Origin: Listeria farberi
GTDB taxonomy: Bacteria > Bacillota > Bacilli > Lactobacillales > Listeriaceae
Direction of reading: 5' to 3'
NCBI RefSeq assembly: GCF_014229245.1
Contig: NZ_JAARZJ010000015.1
Span: 1 to 64,000 of the forward strand
Length of the DNA: 64,000 bases
The translations under genes and the position numbers were made by a program. Positions 11,166-19,613 of the stretch are shown in pieces; the first letter of the stretch is position 1; each line of letters begins with the position of its first letter. The notes beneath the pieces were generated by a model, which did not search any database, was not told where the DNA came from, and saw only the letters and a list, made by a program, of their open reading frames with translations.

Positions 11166-12581
11166 TTGTCGATACAAATTTTTAACACATTAAAGCGAGA
11201 GAAAGAGCCTTTTAAACCACTCAAAGATGGTGAAGTGAAAATGTACGTTTGCGGACCGACTGTTTATAATTATATTCATATCGGAAACGCGCGGCCAATT
11301 ATTGTTTTTGATACGGTTCGTCGTTATTTTACGTATCGTGGTTATGATGTGAAATTCGTGTCTAATTTTACGGATGTGGATGATAAATTGATTCGTGCGG
11401 CAAATGAACTGAAATTGACAGTTCCAGAAGTGGCGGACCGTTTTATTGGAGCTTATTTTGATGATGTGGATCAATTGAATGTGGCGAAAGCTAGCGTGAA
11501 TCCACGTGTAACGGAAAATATGGATGAAATTATCCAATTGATAGGTACATTAATTGAAAAAGATTATGCTTATGAGTCAGCTGGCGATGTGTATTTCCGT
11601 ACAAAAAAATTCAAAGATTACGGAAAACTATCTGGTCAAGAATTATCGGAACTGCAACACGGCGCACGAGTTGAATATAATGAGCGTAAGCAAGATGAAC
11701 TTGATTTCACGCTTTGGAAAGCTGCTAAACCGGGTGAAATTTTTTGGGAAAGTCCATTTGGAAATGGGCGTCCGGGTTGGCATATTGAATGCTCAGCGCT
11801 TGCGAAAAAATATCTTGGCGATACGATTGATATTCATGCGGGGGGGCAAGATTTAGTATTCCCTCACCATGAAGATGAAATAGCTCAATCCGAAGCGGCG
11901 ACCGGGAAAACTTTCGCAAATTACTGGATGCATAATGCCTTTTTAAATATTGACGGGGAGAAAATGTCTAAATCTCTCGGGAATTTTATTACACTCCATG
12001 ATGTACTAAAAGACAATGACCCAAATGTGATTCGCTTCTTTATGTTGTCCGTGCATTACCGGAAACCTATTACGCTGAATGATGCCATTTTAGATGATGC
12101 AAAAAATGGGTTGGAACGATTAATGATTGCGTATCAAAATATCGATCACCGTATTCAAACTGATGACGGCGAATATGTAGAAGAAACGCATGAGGATGAA
12201 TGGTTAGAACAACTGACTGAATTAAAACAAGCATTTGAAGATGATATGGATGATGATTTTAATACTGCCAATGCGATTACTACTTTCCACGAACTCGCGA
12301 AACGTGCGAATATTTATCTTTCAAAAGAAACAGTTTCTATTAATGTTTTGCGTGAATTTTTAAGTATGATGCGTTTATTTGCAGAAGTACTAGGTTTGAA
12401 ATTGGAAAACGCGCAAACTGATTCGTTGGATGATAGCGAAGTAGAAGCGCTAATTGAAGAACGTCTGCAAGCAAGAAATGAACGTAATTTTGCGCGAGCT
12501 GATGAAATTCGAGATATTTTAAAAGAAAAAGATATTATTTTGGAAGATACTGCGCAAGGCACGCGGTTTAGACGGGGGTAA
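11166..12581 (+). CDS. cysS: Cysteinyl-tRNA synthetase
   Basis: 471 aa, starting at TTG 11166. Class I synthetase: the zinc ligand Cys and HIGH motif are in [16 protein letters not shown] (residues ~29-44), the zinc site continues at WHIECSA, and KMSKSLGN is the KMSKS loop. It lies 6 bp after cysE in the T-box operon. Confidence 0.97.
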   Translation: MSIQIFNTLKREKEPFKPLKDGEVKMYVCGPTVYNYIHIGNARPIIVFDTVRRYFTYRGYDVKFVSNFTDVDDKLIRAANELKLTVPEVADRFIGAYFDDVDQLNVAKASVNPRVTENMDEIIQLIGTLIEKDYAYESAGDVYFRTKKFKDYGKLSGQELSELQHGARVEYNERKQDELDFTLWKAAKPGEIFWESPFGNGRPGWHIECSALAKKYLGDTIDIHAGGQDLVFPHHEDEIAQSEAATGKTFANYWMHNAFLNIDGEKMSKSLGNFITLHDVLKDNDPNVIRFFMLSVHYRKPITLNDAILDDAKNGLERLMIAYQNIDHRIQTDDGEYVEETHEDEWLEQLTELKQAFEDDMDDDFNTANAITTFHELAKRANIYLSKETVSINVLREFLSMMRLFAEVLGLKLENAQTDSLDDSEVEALIEERLQARNERNFARADEIRDILKEKDIILEDTAQGTRFRRG

Positions 12582-12584
12582 ATC

Positions 12585-12995
12585 ATGGTAGAAGTGAAAG
12601 ACTACAAACAACTTAATGGCCTTGCGCTTGCCTATATGGGCGATGCAGTGTATGAGAAATTTATTCGCGAATACTTACTTGCTGCTGGAAAGACAAAACC
12701 GAATCAACTGCATAAAACTGCGACAAAATTCGTTTCTGCAAAAGGGCAGGCTGTGGCGCTTAAAGCTATGATTGCAGAAGGTTTTTTAACAGACGAAGAA
12801 GATCGGATTGCAAAGCGGGGGCGAAATGCTAAGTCATATACAGTCCCTAAAAACACAGATCCTGGGACATATAGTATGTCTACTTCCTTTGAAGCAGTAC
12901 TTGGCTATCTTTATTTAGCAGGTGACATGGAACGACTACAGGAATGGATGGAAAAAGCGCTTGAAATAGTCGGAAAAGGAGTGGAAAACAACTAA
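12585..12995 (+). CDS. mrnC: Mini-ribonuclease III (23S rRNA maturation)
   Basis: 136 aa, a stand-alone RNase III catalytic domain without the double-strand RNA binding domain. The N-terminal LALAYMGDAVYEKFIREYLL contains the conserved Asp, and the C-terminal FEAVLGYLYLAG carries the second acidic pair. B. subtilis MrnC trims 23S rRNA ends. It starts 3 bp after cysS and shares one base with rlmB. Confidence 0.94.
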   Translation: MVEVKDYKQLNGLALAYMGDAVYEKFIREYLLAAGKTKPNQLHKTATKFVSAKGQAVALKAMIAEGFLTDEEDRIAKRGRNAKSYTVPKNTDPGTYSMSTSFEAVLGYLYLAGDMERLQEWMEKALEIVGKGVENN

Positions 12996-13750
12996 TGGAA
13001 CAAGAAAATGAGCAAGAGTGGATTGGTGGGAGAAATCCTGTCCTTGAAGTATTACGATCAGATAGAGATATCCATAAAATATACGTACAAGAAGGCTCGC
13101 AAAAAGGTGTTTTAAAACAAGTATTAACTTTAGCAAAGGAACGTAAAATTCAAGTTCAATTTGTACCAAAACAAAAGATTGAAAAAGTAGTAAGTGGTGC
13201 GCATCAAGGTGTTGCTGCTCAAGTTGCAGCTTATCAATATGCGGAGTTAGATGACTTATTTGTGGCAGCTGAAGCAAAAGATGAAATGCCATTTTTCATT
13301 ATTTTAGACGAGTTAGAAGACCCCCATAATTTAGGCTCAATTATGCGTACAGCAGATTCTGTTGGAGCACATGGGATTATCATTCCAAAACGCCGATCAG
13401 TAGGCTTAACCCAAACTGTAGCCAAAGCAAGTACTGGAGCAATGGAATATGTGCCAGTAGTTCGCGTGACAAATATGGTACGGACAATGGAAGAACTGCA
13501 AAAACGTGGACTGTGGATTTTTGGAACAGATGCGAAAGGAAGTAGTGATTACCGGACGATGGATACCGACATGCCACTTGCCATTGTAATTGGAAGTGAA
13601 GGTTTTGGAATGAGTCGTTTAGTTCGTGAAAAATGTGATTTCCTTGTTCATTTACCAATGCGTGGAAAAGTGACATCACTTAATGCCTCTGTTGCTGCAA
13701 GTTTGTTACTTTATGAAGTTTATCGGAAACGTTTCCCACTGGAGAAATAA
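12995..13750 (+). CDS. rlmB: 23S rRNA (guanosine-2'-O-)-methyltransferase RlmB/TrmH family
   Basis: 251 aa. An N-terminal substrate-binding domain (GGRNPVLEVLRS) is followed by a SPOUT methyltransferase with the three expected motifs: NLGSIMRTADSVGAHG, VIGSEGFGMSRL and the knot end SLNASVAASLLLYE. It methylates ribose of a guanosine in rRNA; the exact site cannot be read from sequence. Operon member between mrnC and rae1. Confidence 0.93.
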   Translation: MEQENEQEWIGGRNPVLEVLRSDRDIHKIYVQEGSQKGVLKQVLTLAKERKIQVQFVPKQKIEKVVSGAHQGVAAQVAAYQYAELDDLFVAAEAKDEMPFFIILDELEDPHNLGSIMRTADSVGAHGIIIPKRRSVGLTQTVAKASTGAMEYVPVVRVTNMVRTMEELQKRGLWIFGTDAKGSSDYRTMDTDMPLAIVIGSEGFGMSRLVREKCDFLVHLPMRGKVTSLNASVAASLLLYEVYRKRFPLEK

Positions 13751-14265
13751 TGATGGAACAAATTCTGCTTGTTGACGGGTATAATGTGATTGGAGCTTGG
13801 CCAGAATTGAGTTTCTTAAAAGATCGTGATTTGGAAGCGGCGAGAGATAAGCTAATTGAGTGGATGGCGGAGTACCAAAGCTATACGGGATACCGTGTTG
13901 TAGTTGTATTTGATGCGCAATTCGTTCGTGGTGTGAAGCGAAAAAGCAAGAAGCATCAAGTCGAAGTAGTTTTCACACATGAAGATGAAACAGCAGATGA
14001 ATATATTGAACAAAAAGCGATTGAATGGAAAAATGCACGGACCCAAATTATTGTAGCAACCTCTGATTACACAGAGCAGTGGGCTATTTTTGGACAAGGA
14101 GCGCTTCGAATTTCTTCGCGTGAATTACTTTTTGAAATTCAAGAAATGAGTAAACAGATTGGACAGAAAATCAAACGAATTCAGGAAAAAATGCCAAAGT
14201 CAAACCTCAATTTAGATTCTGACGTTATTTCCCAACTTGAAAAGTGGAGAAGAGGCGAAGAGTAA
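13750..14265 (+). CDS. rae1: Rae1/YacP, NYN-domain ribosome-associated endoribonuclease
   Basis: 171 aa (170 if the second ATG at 13753 is used). The NYN/PIN-like fold is shown by the N-terminal LLVDGYNVIGAWPEL with the catalytic Asp, and by VVVFDAQ and IIVATSDYTEQ further on. The B. subtilis homologue Rae1 cuts mRNA in the ribosomal A site. It shares one base with the rlmB stop (TAATGATG) and ends the operon before the sigH promoter. Confidence 0.9.
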   Translation: MMEQILLVDGYNVIGAWPELSFLKDRDLEAARDKLIEWMAEYQSYTGYRVVVVFDAQFVRGVKRKSKKHQVEVVFTHEDETADEYIEQKAIEWKNARTQIIVATSDYTEQWAIFGQGALRISSRELLFEIQEMSKQIGQKIKRIQEKMPKSNLNLDSDVISQLEKWRRGEE

Positions 14266-14269
14266 GGGA

Positions 14270-14298
14270 TTGACGGGCTGTTTCTGACTATGTATAAT
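14270..14298 (+). promoter_or_regulatory. sigH promoter
   Basis: TTGACG at 14270-14275, a 17-bp spacer and TATAAT at 14293-14298, starting 4 bp after the rae1 stop. A near-consensus vegetative promoter. Confidence 0.85.
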
Positions 14299-14345
14299 GA
14301 AGCAACCAAAGAAGAAATCCTGTCGAAAAGGAGCCGATTAGCCTA

Positions 14346-14951
14346 GTGAAGAATTCAGTAAATCAAGAAGAAATGGCGATGCTTGAACTAGCTAGAAGCG
14401 GTGATACGGAAGCGTTAGAGTATTTTTTCAGTAAGTATCAGTCAGTTATTTACTGGAAATCGACGCAATATTTTTTGCAAGGTGCAGAGCGAGATGATTT
14501 AATTCAAGAAGCAATGATTGGACTTTTTAAGGCAATTCGTGATTATGATGAGTCAAAAGAAGCCTCTTTTCGTTCTTTTGCGGAAATGTGTATTAATAGG
14601 CAACTTCTTTCGGCGGTGAAGCGGGCATCTAGACAGAAGAATATCCCTTTAAATAATTCCGTCTCATTAGATACACCAATGGCTGAAGATGATGTGGATT
14701 GGACTTTGCTAGATGTTATTTCCGAAAAAGCTGCTGAAACCCCAGAAGATTTTTTAATTAAAAATGAAGGTTTAACGCATGTGGCGCGTCAATTAGAACA
14801 AGTCACAAGTGAATTTGAAAAAGAAGTGTTAAAACAATATTTAGAAGGTAAAAGCTATCAAGAAATGGCTCTTTTTTTCAATAAAAAAGAGAAGGCTATC
14901 GATAATGCCTTACAGCGAGTAAAAAAGAAAATGATGAAGCAGTTTGAGTGA
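14346..14951 (+). CDS. sigH: RNA polymerase sigma factor SigH (sigma-30)
   Basis: 201 aa, GTG start. Sigma-70 family: region 2 contains RDDLIQEAMIGLFKAIRDYDESKEASF and region 4 the helix-turn-helix KSYQEMALFFNKKEKAIDNALQRVKKK. In Bacillus SigH drives competence and early sporulation genes; Listeria keeps it without sporulating. Its position between rae1 and rpmG-secE-nusG is conserved. Confidence 0.95.
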   Translation: MKNSVNQEEMAMLELARSGDTEALEYFFSKYQSVIYWKSTQYFLQGAERDDLIQEAMIGLFKAIRDYDESKEASFRSFAEMCINRQLLSAVKRASRQKNIPLNNSVSLDTPMAEDDVDWTLLDVISEKAAETPEDFLIKNEGLTHVARQLEQVTSEFEKEVLKQYLEGKSYQEMALFFNKKEKAIDNALQRVKKKMMKQFE

Positions 14952-14959
14952 AAAAATAA

Positions 14960-14988
14960 TTGACTAGCTAGGAGCCAAGTGTTATATT
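14960..14988 (+). promoter_or_regulatory. rpmG-secE promoter
   Basis: TTGACT at 14960-14965, a 17-bp spacer and TATATT at 14983-14988. Confidence 0.8.
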
Positions 14989-15053
14989 TATATGGATGAA
15001 ATGTGCCTACTTTTTGGCATGGCATATTTAATGATTGCGGAGTTGAGGTATTT

Positions 15054-15203
15054 ATGAAGAAGAAAACATCGCTCGCTTGTTCTGAGTGTGGTTCAAGAAA
15101 CTATACAGTCAATGTTAGCGGGACGCAGAAAGAAACTCGCTTAGAAGTGAAGAAATTCTGTCGACACTGTAATAAACATACATTACATCGAGAAACAAAA
15201 TAG
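15054..15203 (+). CDS. rpmG: 50S ribosomal protein L33 (zinc-binding type)
   Basis: 49 aa, a basic protein starting [13 protein letters not shown]. Two Cys pairs (CSEC and CRHC) mark the zinc-binding form, in contrast to zinc-free paralogues used in zinc shortage. The ATG at 15054 is chosen over an upstream in-frame ATG because it gives the normal L33 N-terminus. First gene before secE. Confidence 0.95.
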   Translation: MKKKTSLACSECGSRNYTVNVSGTQKETRLEVKKFCRHCNKHTLHRETK

Positions 15204-15222
15204 ACGATATGGAGGTTTTGGT

Positions 15223-15402
15223 ATGTCTGCAATAGCAAGATTCTTTCGGAACGTTTCATCCGAAATGCATAAAGTTACATGGCCAACTAGAAAAGAACTT
15301 TTAACATACACAGTAACAGTAGTTATTACAGTAATTTTATTTGCATTATTCTTTATGTTGATTGATTTTGGTATCGAACAAATTATTAAACTTATCGTGT
15401 AG
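15223..15402 (+). CDS. secE: Preprotein translocase subunit SecE
   Basis: 59 aa. Its amphipathic N-terminus with the SecE signature SSEMHKVTWPTRKEL is followed by one membrane segment (roughly residues 30-52). It clamps SecY in the SecYEG channel. GGAGG lies 7 bp before the ATG at 15223. Confidence 0.96.
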   Translation: MSAIARFFRNVSSEMHKVTWPTRKELLTYTVTVVITVILFALFFMLIDFGIEQIIKLIV

Positions 15403-15446
15403 TGCTAGGAATTTTACAAAGATAATGATATACTATTACTTGAGAC

Positions 15447-15476
15447 AAAACCCGTACAACTTTCGGGTTTTTTATT
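15447..15476 (+). terminator. Terminator or attenuator between secE and nusG
   Basis: AAAACCCG pairs with CGGGTTTT, followed by a T tract. An extended -10 (TGATATACT, 15426-15434) just upstream could start a nusG transcript that meets this hairpin at once, so it may act as an attenuator rather than only an end. Confidence 0.8.
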
Positions 15477-15489
15477 TTGGATTATACTA

Positions 15490-15531
15490 AAAGGAGGATG
15501 GCGGCAAAATAGGATTGCTGCCAACTAAACA
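15490..15531 (+). promoter_or_regulatory. nusG translation start region with hairpin between Shine-Dalgarno and ATG
   Basis: The only good ribosome site, AAAGGAGG at 15490-15497, is 34 bases before the nusG ATG. Between them GGCGGCAA (15500-15507) pairs with TTGCTGCC (15515-15522). Folding this hairpin leaves about 11 bases between Shine-Dalgarno and ATG, a normal distance. The ATG is fixed because an in-frame TAA lies at 15526-15528. Confidence 0.6.
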
Positions 15532-16065
15532 ATGGAAAAAAATTGGTATGTAGTTCATACTTACTCCGGTTATGAAAATAAAGTCAAAGCAAACTTAGAA
15601 AAACGTGTAGAATCAATGGGCATGTCAGATAAAATCTTCCGCGTTATCGTACCGGAAGAAGAAGAAACAGAAGTGAAAAATGGTAAAACAAAAACAATTA
15701 AACGTAAAGTTTTCCCGGGTTATGTATTAGTAGAAATCGTTATGACAGATGATTCTTGGTATGTTGTGCGTAATACTCCAGGAGTTACTGGATTTGTTGG
15801 TTCTTCAGGTTCTGGATCGAAACCAACACCATTACTTCCAGAAGAAGCAGATCGTATTCTGAAAAGTATGGGTATGGTCGAAAAACGTGCTGAAGCAGAC
15901 TTTGAAATTGGTGAAACAGTTATGGTCAAAGAAGGACCATTCGCTGACTTCTCTGGTAAAGTGGACGAAATGGATAATGACAAAGGTAAAGCGAAAGTCA
16001 TGGTTAACATGTTCGGACGTGAAACTCCAGTCGAAGTGGATTTCAATCAAATCGAAAAACTTTAA
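15532..16065 (+). CDS. nusG: Transcription antitermination/pausing factor NusG
   Basis: 177 aa. The NGN domain starts MEKNWYVVHTYSGYENKVK, as in B. subtilis, and the KOW domain is EIGETVMVKEGPFADFSGKV near the C-terminus. It binds RNA polymerase and in Bacillus stimulates pausing. Translation start is unusual: see the hairpin at 15500-15522. Bordered by hairpin terminators on both sides, so it is expressed apart from secE. Confidence 0.97.
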   Translation: MEKNWYVVHTYSGYENKVKANLEKRVESMGMSDKIFRVIVPEEEETEVKNGKTKTIKRKVFPGYVLVEIVMTDDSWYVVRNTPGVTGFVGSSGSGSKPTPLLPEEADRILKSMGMVEKRAEADFEIGETVMVKEGPFADFSGKVDEMDNDKGKAKVMVNMFGRETPVEVDFNQIEKL

Positions 16066-16070
16066 AACTT

Positions 16071-16104
16071 ACAACCTCTACATTATTTGTGGAGGTTGTT
16101 TTGT
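16071..16104 (+). terminator. nusG terminator
   Basis: An 11-bp stem, ACAACCTCTAC with GTGGAGGTTGT, followed by TTTTG. Confidence 0.88.
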
Positions 16105-16119
16105 TAAGGAGGCAAGCAA

Positions 16120-16590
16120 ATGGACAAGGCTAAGCAGATATATTTGGATTTTAAACGAGAAGCTCTATTTTTAGATCTCGATTTTCCTTTATTCTTAGGT
16201 AACGGTCCAGGGTGCGGTGAACTTTGTATGGACTATAGCGAACAAGATGGCTATATGCTTTACGGTTATGAACGCGGCGAACGAAACAGTGAATTCAAAA
16301 CAACTGATTTTGACGAATTTAAATATGAAGTATTCCTGCATATTTGTTGGTATATGGGGATGGAATTTGAACTTCGCCATCGTAAAGAAGACATCGAACG
16401 TGACGATAACATCCTTGAAACGGATACCCGTAAAATCGCTTTTGAAAAAACATTGCAGTTATTAAAAACAGTAAACCCAGCTTGGATTGATAAGGCTGCG
16501 CAAGGTTACACAGCGTATTTGAACTTATGGCGGAAAAATCAAAACGTCTATTTCGATAAAACGACCATGGAATTCAAAGTGAATCTCTAA
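16120..16590 (+). CDS. Conserved hypothetical protein, possibly immunity-like
   Basis: 156 aa, soluble, acidic and rich in aromatics, with no signal peptide. It sits between nusG and rplK, which are adjacent in most Firmicutes, so it is an accessory insertion in a core block. GGAGG precedes the ATG. The pattern of a central YGYERGERNSEF stretch and a later ELRHRKEDIERDD stretch reminds me of the Imm63-type immunity families, but I cannot confirm it. No toxin gene is adjacent. It has no obvious promoter after the nusG terminator, so it may depend on readthrough. Confidence 0.7.
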   Translation: MDKAKQIYLDFKREALFLDLDFPLFLGNGPGCGELCMDYSEQDGYMLYGYERGERNSEFKTTDFDEFKYEVFLHICWYMGMEFELRHRKEDIERDDNILETDTRKIAFEKTLQLLKTVNPAWIDKAAQGYTAYLNLWRKNQNVYFDKTTMEFKVNL

Positions 16591-16597
16591 AAAAATC

Positions 16598-16626
16598 TTG
16601 CAACGAAACGTTTAAGATGGTATCAT
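16598..16626 (+). promoter_or_regulatory. rplK-rplA promoter
   Basis: TTGCAA at 16598-16603, a 17-bp spacer and TATCAT at 16621-16626. The ~80-base leader that follows can fold (CGTG with CACG outside, GGGG with CCCC inside, 16657-16697). In other bacteria L1 represses this operon by binding the leader; that role here is inference. Confidence 0.75.
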
Positions 16627-16716
16627 ATACAAGTACGTTTTTGACGTATGTTTTAACGTGGGAGGGGAAATATCAGCCCCAGTCAACCACATCACGGACT
16701 TAAGGAGGTATGTCTC

Positions 16717-17142
16717 GTGGCAAAAAAAGTGATTAAAGAAGTTAAACTTCAAATTCCAGCAGGTAAAGCAAATCCTGCACCTCCAGTTGGACCTGCATTA
16801 GGTCAAGCTGGCGTAAACATCATGGGATTCTGTAAAGAGTTTAATGCTCGCACAGCCGATCAAGCTGGTCTTATTATTCCTGTTGTGATCACTGTATTTG
16901 AAGACCGTTCGTTTACGTTCATCACTAAAACTCCACCAGCAGCTGTATTACTTAAAAAAGCAGCTAAAGTGGAAAAAGGATCCGGTGAACCAAACAAAAC
17001 AAAAGTTGCATCTGTAACTCGCGCTCAAGTACAGGAAATTGCTGAAACAAAAATGCCAGACCTTAACGCTGCAAATGTTGAATCTGCAATGCTAATGGTT
17101 GAAGGTACTGCACGTTCTATGGGTATCACTATCCAAGACTAA
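16717..17142 (+). CDS. rplK: 50S ribosomal protein L11
   Basis: 141 aa, starting at GTG 16717 behind AAGGAGG. N-terminal [32 protein letters not shown] is the conserved L11 signature region, and the C-terminal rRNA-binding domain is complete. It forms the GTPase-associated centre with 23S rRNA. Confidence 0.98.
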   Translation: MAKKVIKEVKLQIPAGKANPAPPVGPALGQAGVNIMGFCKEFNARTADQAGLIIPVVITVFEDRSFTFITKTPPAAVLLKKAAKVEKGSGEPNKTKVASVTRAQVQEIAETKMPDLNAANVESAMLMVEGTARSMGITIQD

Positions 17143-17181
17143 TCGTGTGTTTCACAATTTGACAATTAAGGAGGAAAAGAA

Positions 17182-17871
17182 ATGGCTAAGAAAGGCAAAA
17201 AGTATCAAGATGCTTTAAAACAAATTGATGCAAATAAAGTTTACACTGCAGAAGAAGCAGTTGAACTTGCTAAAAAAATTGACTTCGCTAAATTCGATGC
17301 AACTGTTGAAGTAGCATTCCGTCTTGGCGTTGACCCTAAAAAAGCGGACCAACAAATCCGTGGTGCTGTTGTATTACCAAACGGTACTGGTAAAACTCAA
17401 CGTGTATTAGTATTCGCAAAAGGTGAAAAAGCAAAAGAAGCAGAGGCTGCTGGAGCTGATTACGTTGGTGAATCTGAATTCGTTGAAAAAATCAACCAAG
17501 GTTGGTTTGAATTTGACGTTATCGTTGCTACACCTGACATGATGGGTGAAGTTGGTAAATTAGGCCGTGTCCTTGGACCAAAAGGTTTAATGCCAAACCC
17601 TAAAACTGGTACAGTAACTATGGACGTAACTAAAGCAGTTAACGAAATTAAAGCTGGTAAAGTAGAATACCGTGTTGATAAAGCTGGGAATGTCCACGCT
17701 GCAATCGGTAAAGTATCTTTTGATGCTGCTAAACTAGTAGAAAACTTCCGTACTGTGAATGACGTTCTACAAAAAGCAAAACCTGCTGCTGCGAAAGGTA
17801 CTTACGTGAAAAATCTTTCCGTAACAACTACTTTCGGACCTGGAATCAAAGTTGACCCAGCAAGCTTATAA
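17182..17871 (+). CDS. rplA: 50S ribosomal protein L1
   Basis: 229 aa, full length, with the conserved [22 protein letters not shown] motif. It is the L1-stalk protein and in other bacteria the autogenous repressor of rplKA. It follows rplK by 39 bp with a strong GGAGG site. Confidence 0.98.
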
Positions 17872-17879
17872 AATTTAAC

Positions 17880-17908
17880 TTGACCAGCCCCTTTTCTTTT
17901 GATAAGAT
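17880..17908 (+). promoter_or_regulatory. rplJ-rplL promoter
   Basis: TTGACC at 17880-17885, a 17-bp spacer and TAAGAT at 17903-17908. Transcription from it would begin at the L10 leader. Confidence 0.75.
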
Positions 17909-17914
17909 AGGCTA

Positions 17915-18058
17915 GTTGAAACAATCAAATATCCTTACCGTAGACAGTTGGTGCGTTTATCGCTTAATTTTGCCACCCGAGGGATTTCTTTTGAAGTGTG
18001 CGTCCGCGTGCATTTTACAAAAACCTCTGGCGTCTACGGTGTCAGAGGTTTTTTGTTG
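17915..18058 (+). promoter_or_regulatory. L10 ribosomal protein leader with attenuator
   Basis: This is the conserved L10 leader of Firmicutes. ACCGTAGAC (17937-17945) is exactly complementary to GTCTACGGT (18032-18040), forming the long base stem. That stem overlaps the 5' arm of the terminator hairpin (AAAACCTCTG...CAGAGGTTTTTT, 18019-18056). L10(L12)4 bound to the leader should favour termination, giving feedback on rplJL. Confidence 0.88.
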
Positions 18059-18118
18059 CTGATCAAACAGAATTTGTGTCTGTTTAATTAGATTTAATTG
18101 TTGGACGGAGGTGGAAAA

Positions 18119-18619
18119 ATGAGTAAAGTTCTTGAAGCTAAACAAAGTGCAGTTGAAGAAATTAAAACTAAATTATCAGCTAGTGCGTCTACAGTAATTG
18201 TTGATTACCGCGGCTTAAACGTTGGCGAAATCACTGAATTACGTAAACAATTGCGTGATGCTGGTATTGAATTTAAAGTCTACAAAAACTCACTAACTCG
18301 CCGTGCTGTTGAAGCTAACGGTTACGAAGGTTTAGAAGGAGCTCTAACTGGTCCTAACGCAATCGCATTCAGTAATGAAGACGTAGTTGCGCCTGCGAAA
18401 ATCCTTAACGATTTCGCTAAAGATCATGAAGCACTAGAAATCAAAGCCGGTGTTATTGAAGGTAAAGTTGCTTCTCTTGAAGAAATTAAAGCACTTGCAA
18501 CACTTCCATCACGCGAAGGATTGCTATCTATGCTTTGCAACGTACTTCAAGCTCCAGTTCGCGGTCTTGCTATCGCTACTAAAGCTGTTGCTGACCAAAA
18601 AGAAGGACAAGAAGCATAA
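18119..18619 (+). CDS. rplJ: 50S ribosomal protein L10
   Basis: 166 aa. The ATG at 18119 is chosen for its GGAGGTGG site and normal N-terminus ([16 protein letters not shown]). The [22 protein letters not shown] region binds rRNA and the C-terminal helix carries the L7/L12 dimers. It is controlled by its own leader upstream. Confidence 0.98.
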   Translation: MSKVLEAKQSAVEEIKTKLSASASTVIVDYRGLNVGEITELRKQLRDAGIEFKVYKNSLTRRAVEANGYEGLEGALTGPNAIAFSNEDVVAPAKILNDFAKDHEALEIKAGVIEGKVASLEEIKALATLPSREGLLSMLCNVLQAPVRGLAIATKAVADQKEGQEA

Positions 18620-18698
18620 TCTGTTCTACCAAGGGGAAACCCTACAAACAAATCTCGGTTAAATCCGAAAAAATTATATTAATTGGAGGAATTTCAAA

Positions 18699-19061
18699 AT
18701 GGCTTTAAACATTGAAGAAATCATTGCTTCCGTAAAAGAAGCATCTGTATTAGAACTTAACGATTTAGTAAAAGCAATCGAAGAAGAATTTGGCGTAACT
18801 GCTGCTGCTCCTGTAGCTGTAGCTGCTGCTGGTGGCGGTGCTGCTGAGCAAACTGAATTCACTGTAGAACTGGCTTCTGCTGGAGATTCTAAAATCAAAG
18901 TTATCAAAGTGGTACGTGAAATCACTGGTCTTGGCTTAAAAGAAGCTAAAGAATTAGTTGACAACGCTCCTAAAGCTCTTAAAGAAGGCGTTGCTAAAGA
19001 AGAAGCTGAAGAAATCAAAGCTAAACTTGAAGAAGTTGGCGCTAACGTAGAAGTTAAATAA
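18699..19061 (+). CDS. rplL: 50S ribosomal protein L7/L12
   Basis: 120 aa. N-terminal dimerization domain, an Ala-rich hinge ([17 protein letters not shown]) and the C-terminal factor-binding domain ([20 protein letters not shown]). Strong GGAGG site. Ends the L10-L12 operon. Confidence 0.98.
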   Translation: MALNIEEIIASVKEASVLELNDLVKAIEEEFGVTAAAPVAVAAAGGGAAEQTEFTVELASAGDSKIKVIKVVREITGLGLKEAKELVDNAPKALKEGVAKEEAEEIKAKLEEVGANVEVK

Positions 19062-19072
19062 TTAACTTAAAG

Positions 19073-19105
19073 ACCTTAGATACTAGCTATCTAAGGTTTT
19101 TTTTA
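19073..19105 (+). terminator. Terminator of rplJ-rplL
   Basis: A 10-bp stem, ACCTTAGATA with TATCTAAGGT (one shifted pair at the loop), and a T8 tail. Confidence 0.93.
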
Positions 19106-19174
19106 TTGCTAACTATCTAAGCTTTTGTGGAGGAGTAGAATGACGATTTTTTTCTTTAGAAGGCTTTTTTTTAT

Positions 19175-19192
19175 TACTATTACATGCTAGTA
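19175..19192 (+). promoter_or_regulatory. Candidate BlaI-type operator
   Basis: An inverted repeat TACTA-N8-TAGTA lies 35 bp before the BlaI-like gene. The half-sites equal those of the staphylococcal mec operator (TACTA...TAGTA), though the spacer is two bases longer. Binding is inferred, not shown. Confidence 0.4.
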
Positions 19193-19226
19193 TAGGAAAG
19201 TAAGTTAGTTTCTTGGGAGGTTGTAT

Positions 19227-19613
19227 ATGTCAATTAAATCTATATCAAAATCTGAACTAGAAGTTATGAAAATCATTTGGGAATACGGCAGAGCTGTTCA
19301 GTACTCTGATGTTGCTGAGAAACTAAGTGAAAAAGGCGTTTTGTGGAAGAAAAACACCATTCTTACTTTTTTAGCTAGATTAGTTGAGAAAAAGTTACTT
19401 CGTGTGAAGAAAATTGGTCGAAAAAATGAATATTATGCACTTGTTAGTGAAAATGAATACTTAGAACTGCAAACCGAAACCTTTTTAGAAGATATTTATG
19501 AAGGTGATGTAAAAGGATTAATTACTAATTTAGTGCAAAATGAGTTAATTTCTACAGATGAATTAGATGATTTACAACAATTTTGGAAAAGAGTGAAATC
19601 ACCTAATGAATGA
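19227..19613 (+). CDS. BlaI/MecI/CopY-family transcriptional repressor
   Basis: 128 aa from the ATG at 19227 (a TTG at 19221 touches the GGGAGG site and is unlikely). The winged-helix signature is clear: ISKSELEVMKIIWEYGRAVQYSDVAEKL and NTILTFLARLVEKKLLRVKKIGRKNEY. In the family, repressors of this type are cleaved after signalling by a membrane M56 protease. The next gene, overlapping by 8 bp, encodes that partner. Not necessarily linked to beta-lactam resistance; there is no beta-lactamase or PBP gene here. Confidence 0.9.
   Translation: MSIKSISKSELEVMKIIWEYGRAVQYSDVAEKLSEKGVLWKKNTILTFLARLVEKKLLRVKKIGRKNEYYALVSENEYLELQTETFLEDIYEGDVKGLITNLVQNELISTDELDDLQQFWKRVKSPNE

Noticed and set aside
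15498-15512. Tiny ORF ATGGCGGCAAAATAG before nusG
   Set aside because: The ATG touches the Shine-Dalgarno, which leaves no spacing for initiation; kept only as a comment in the nusG finding.
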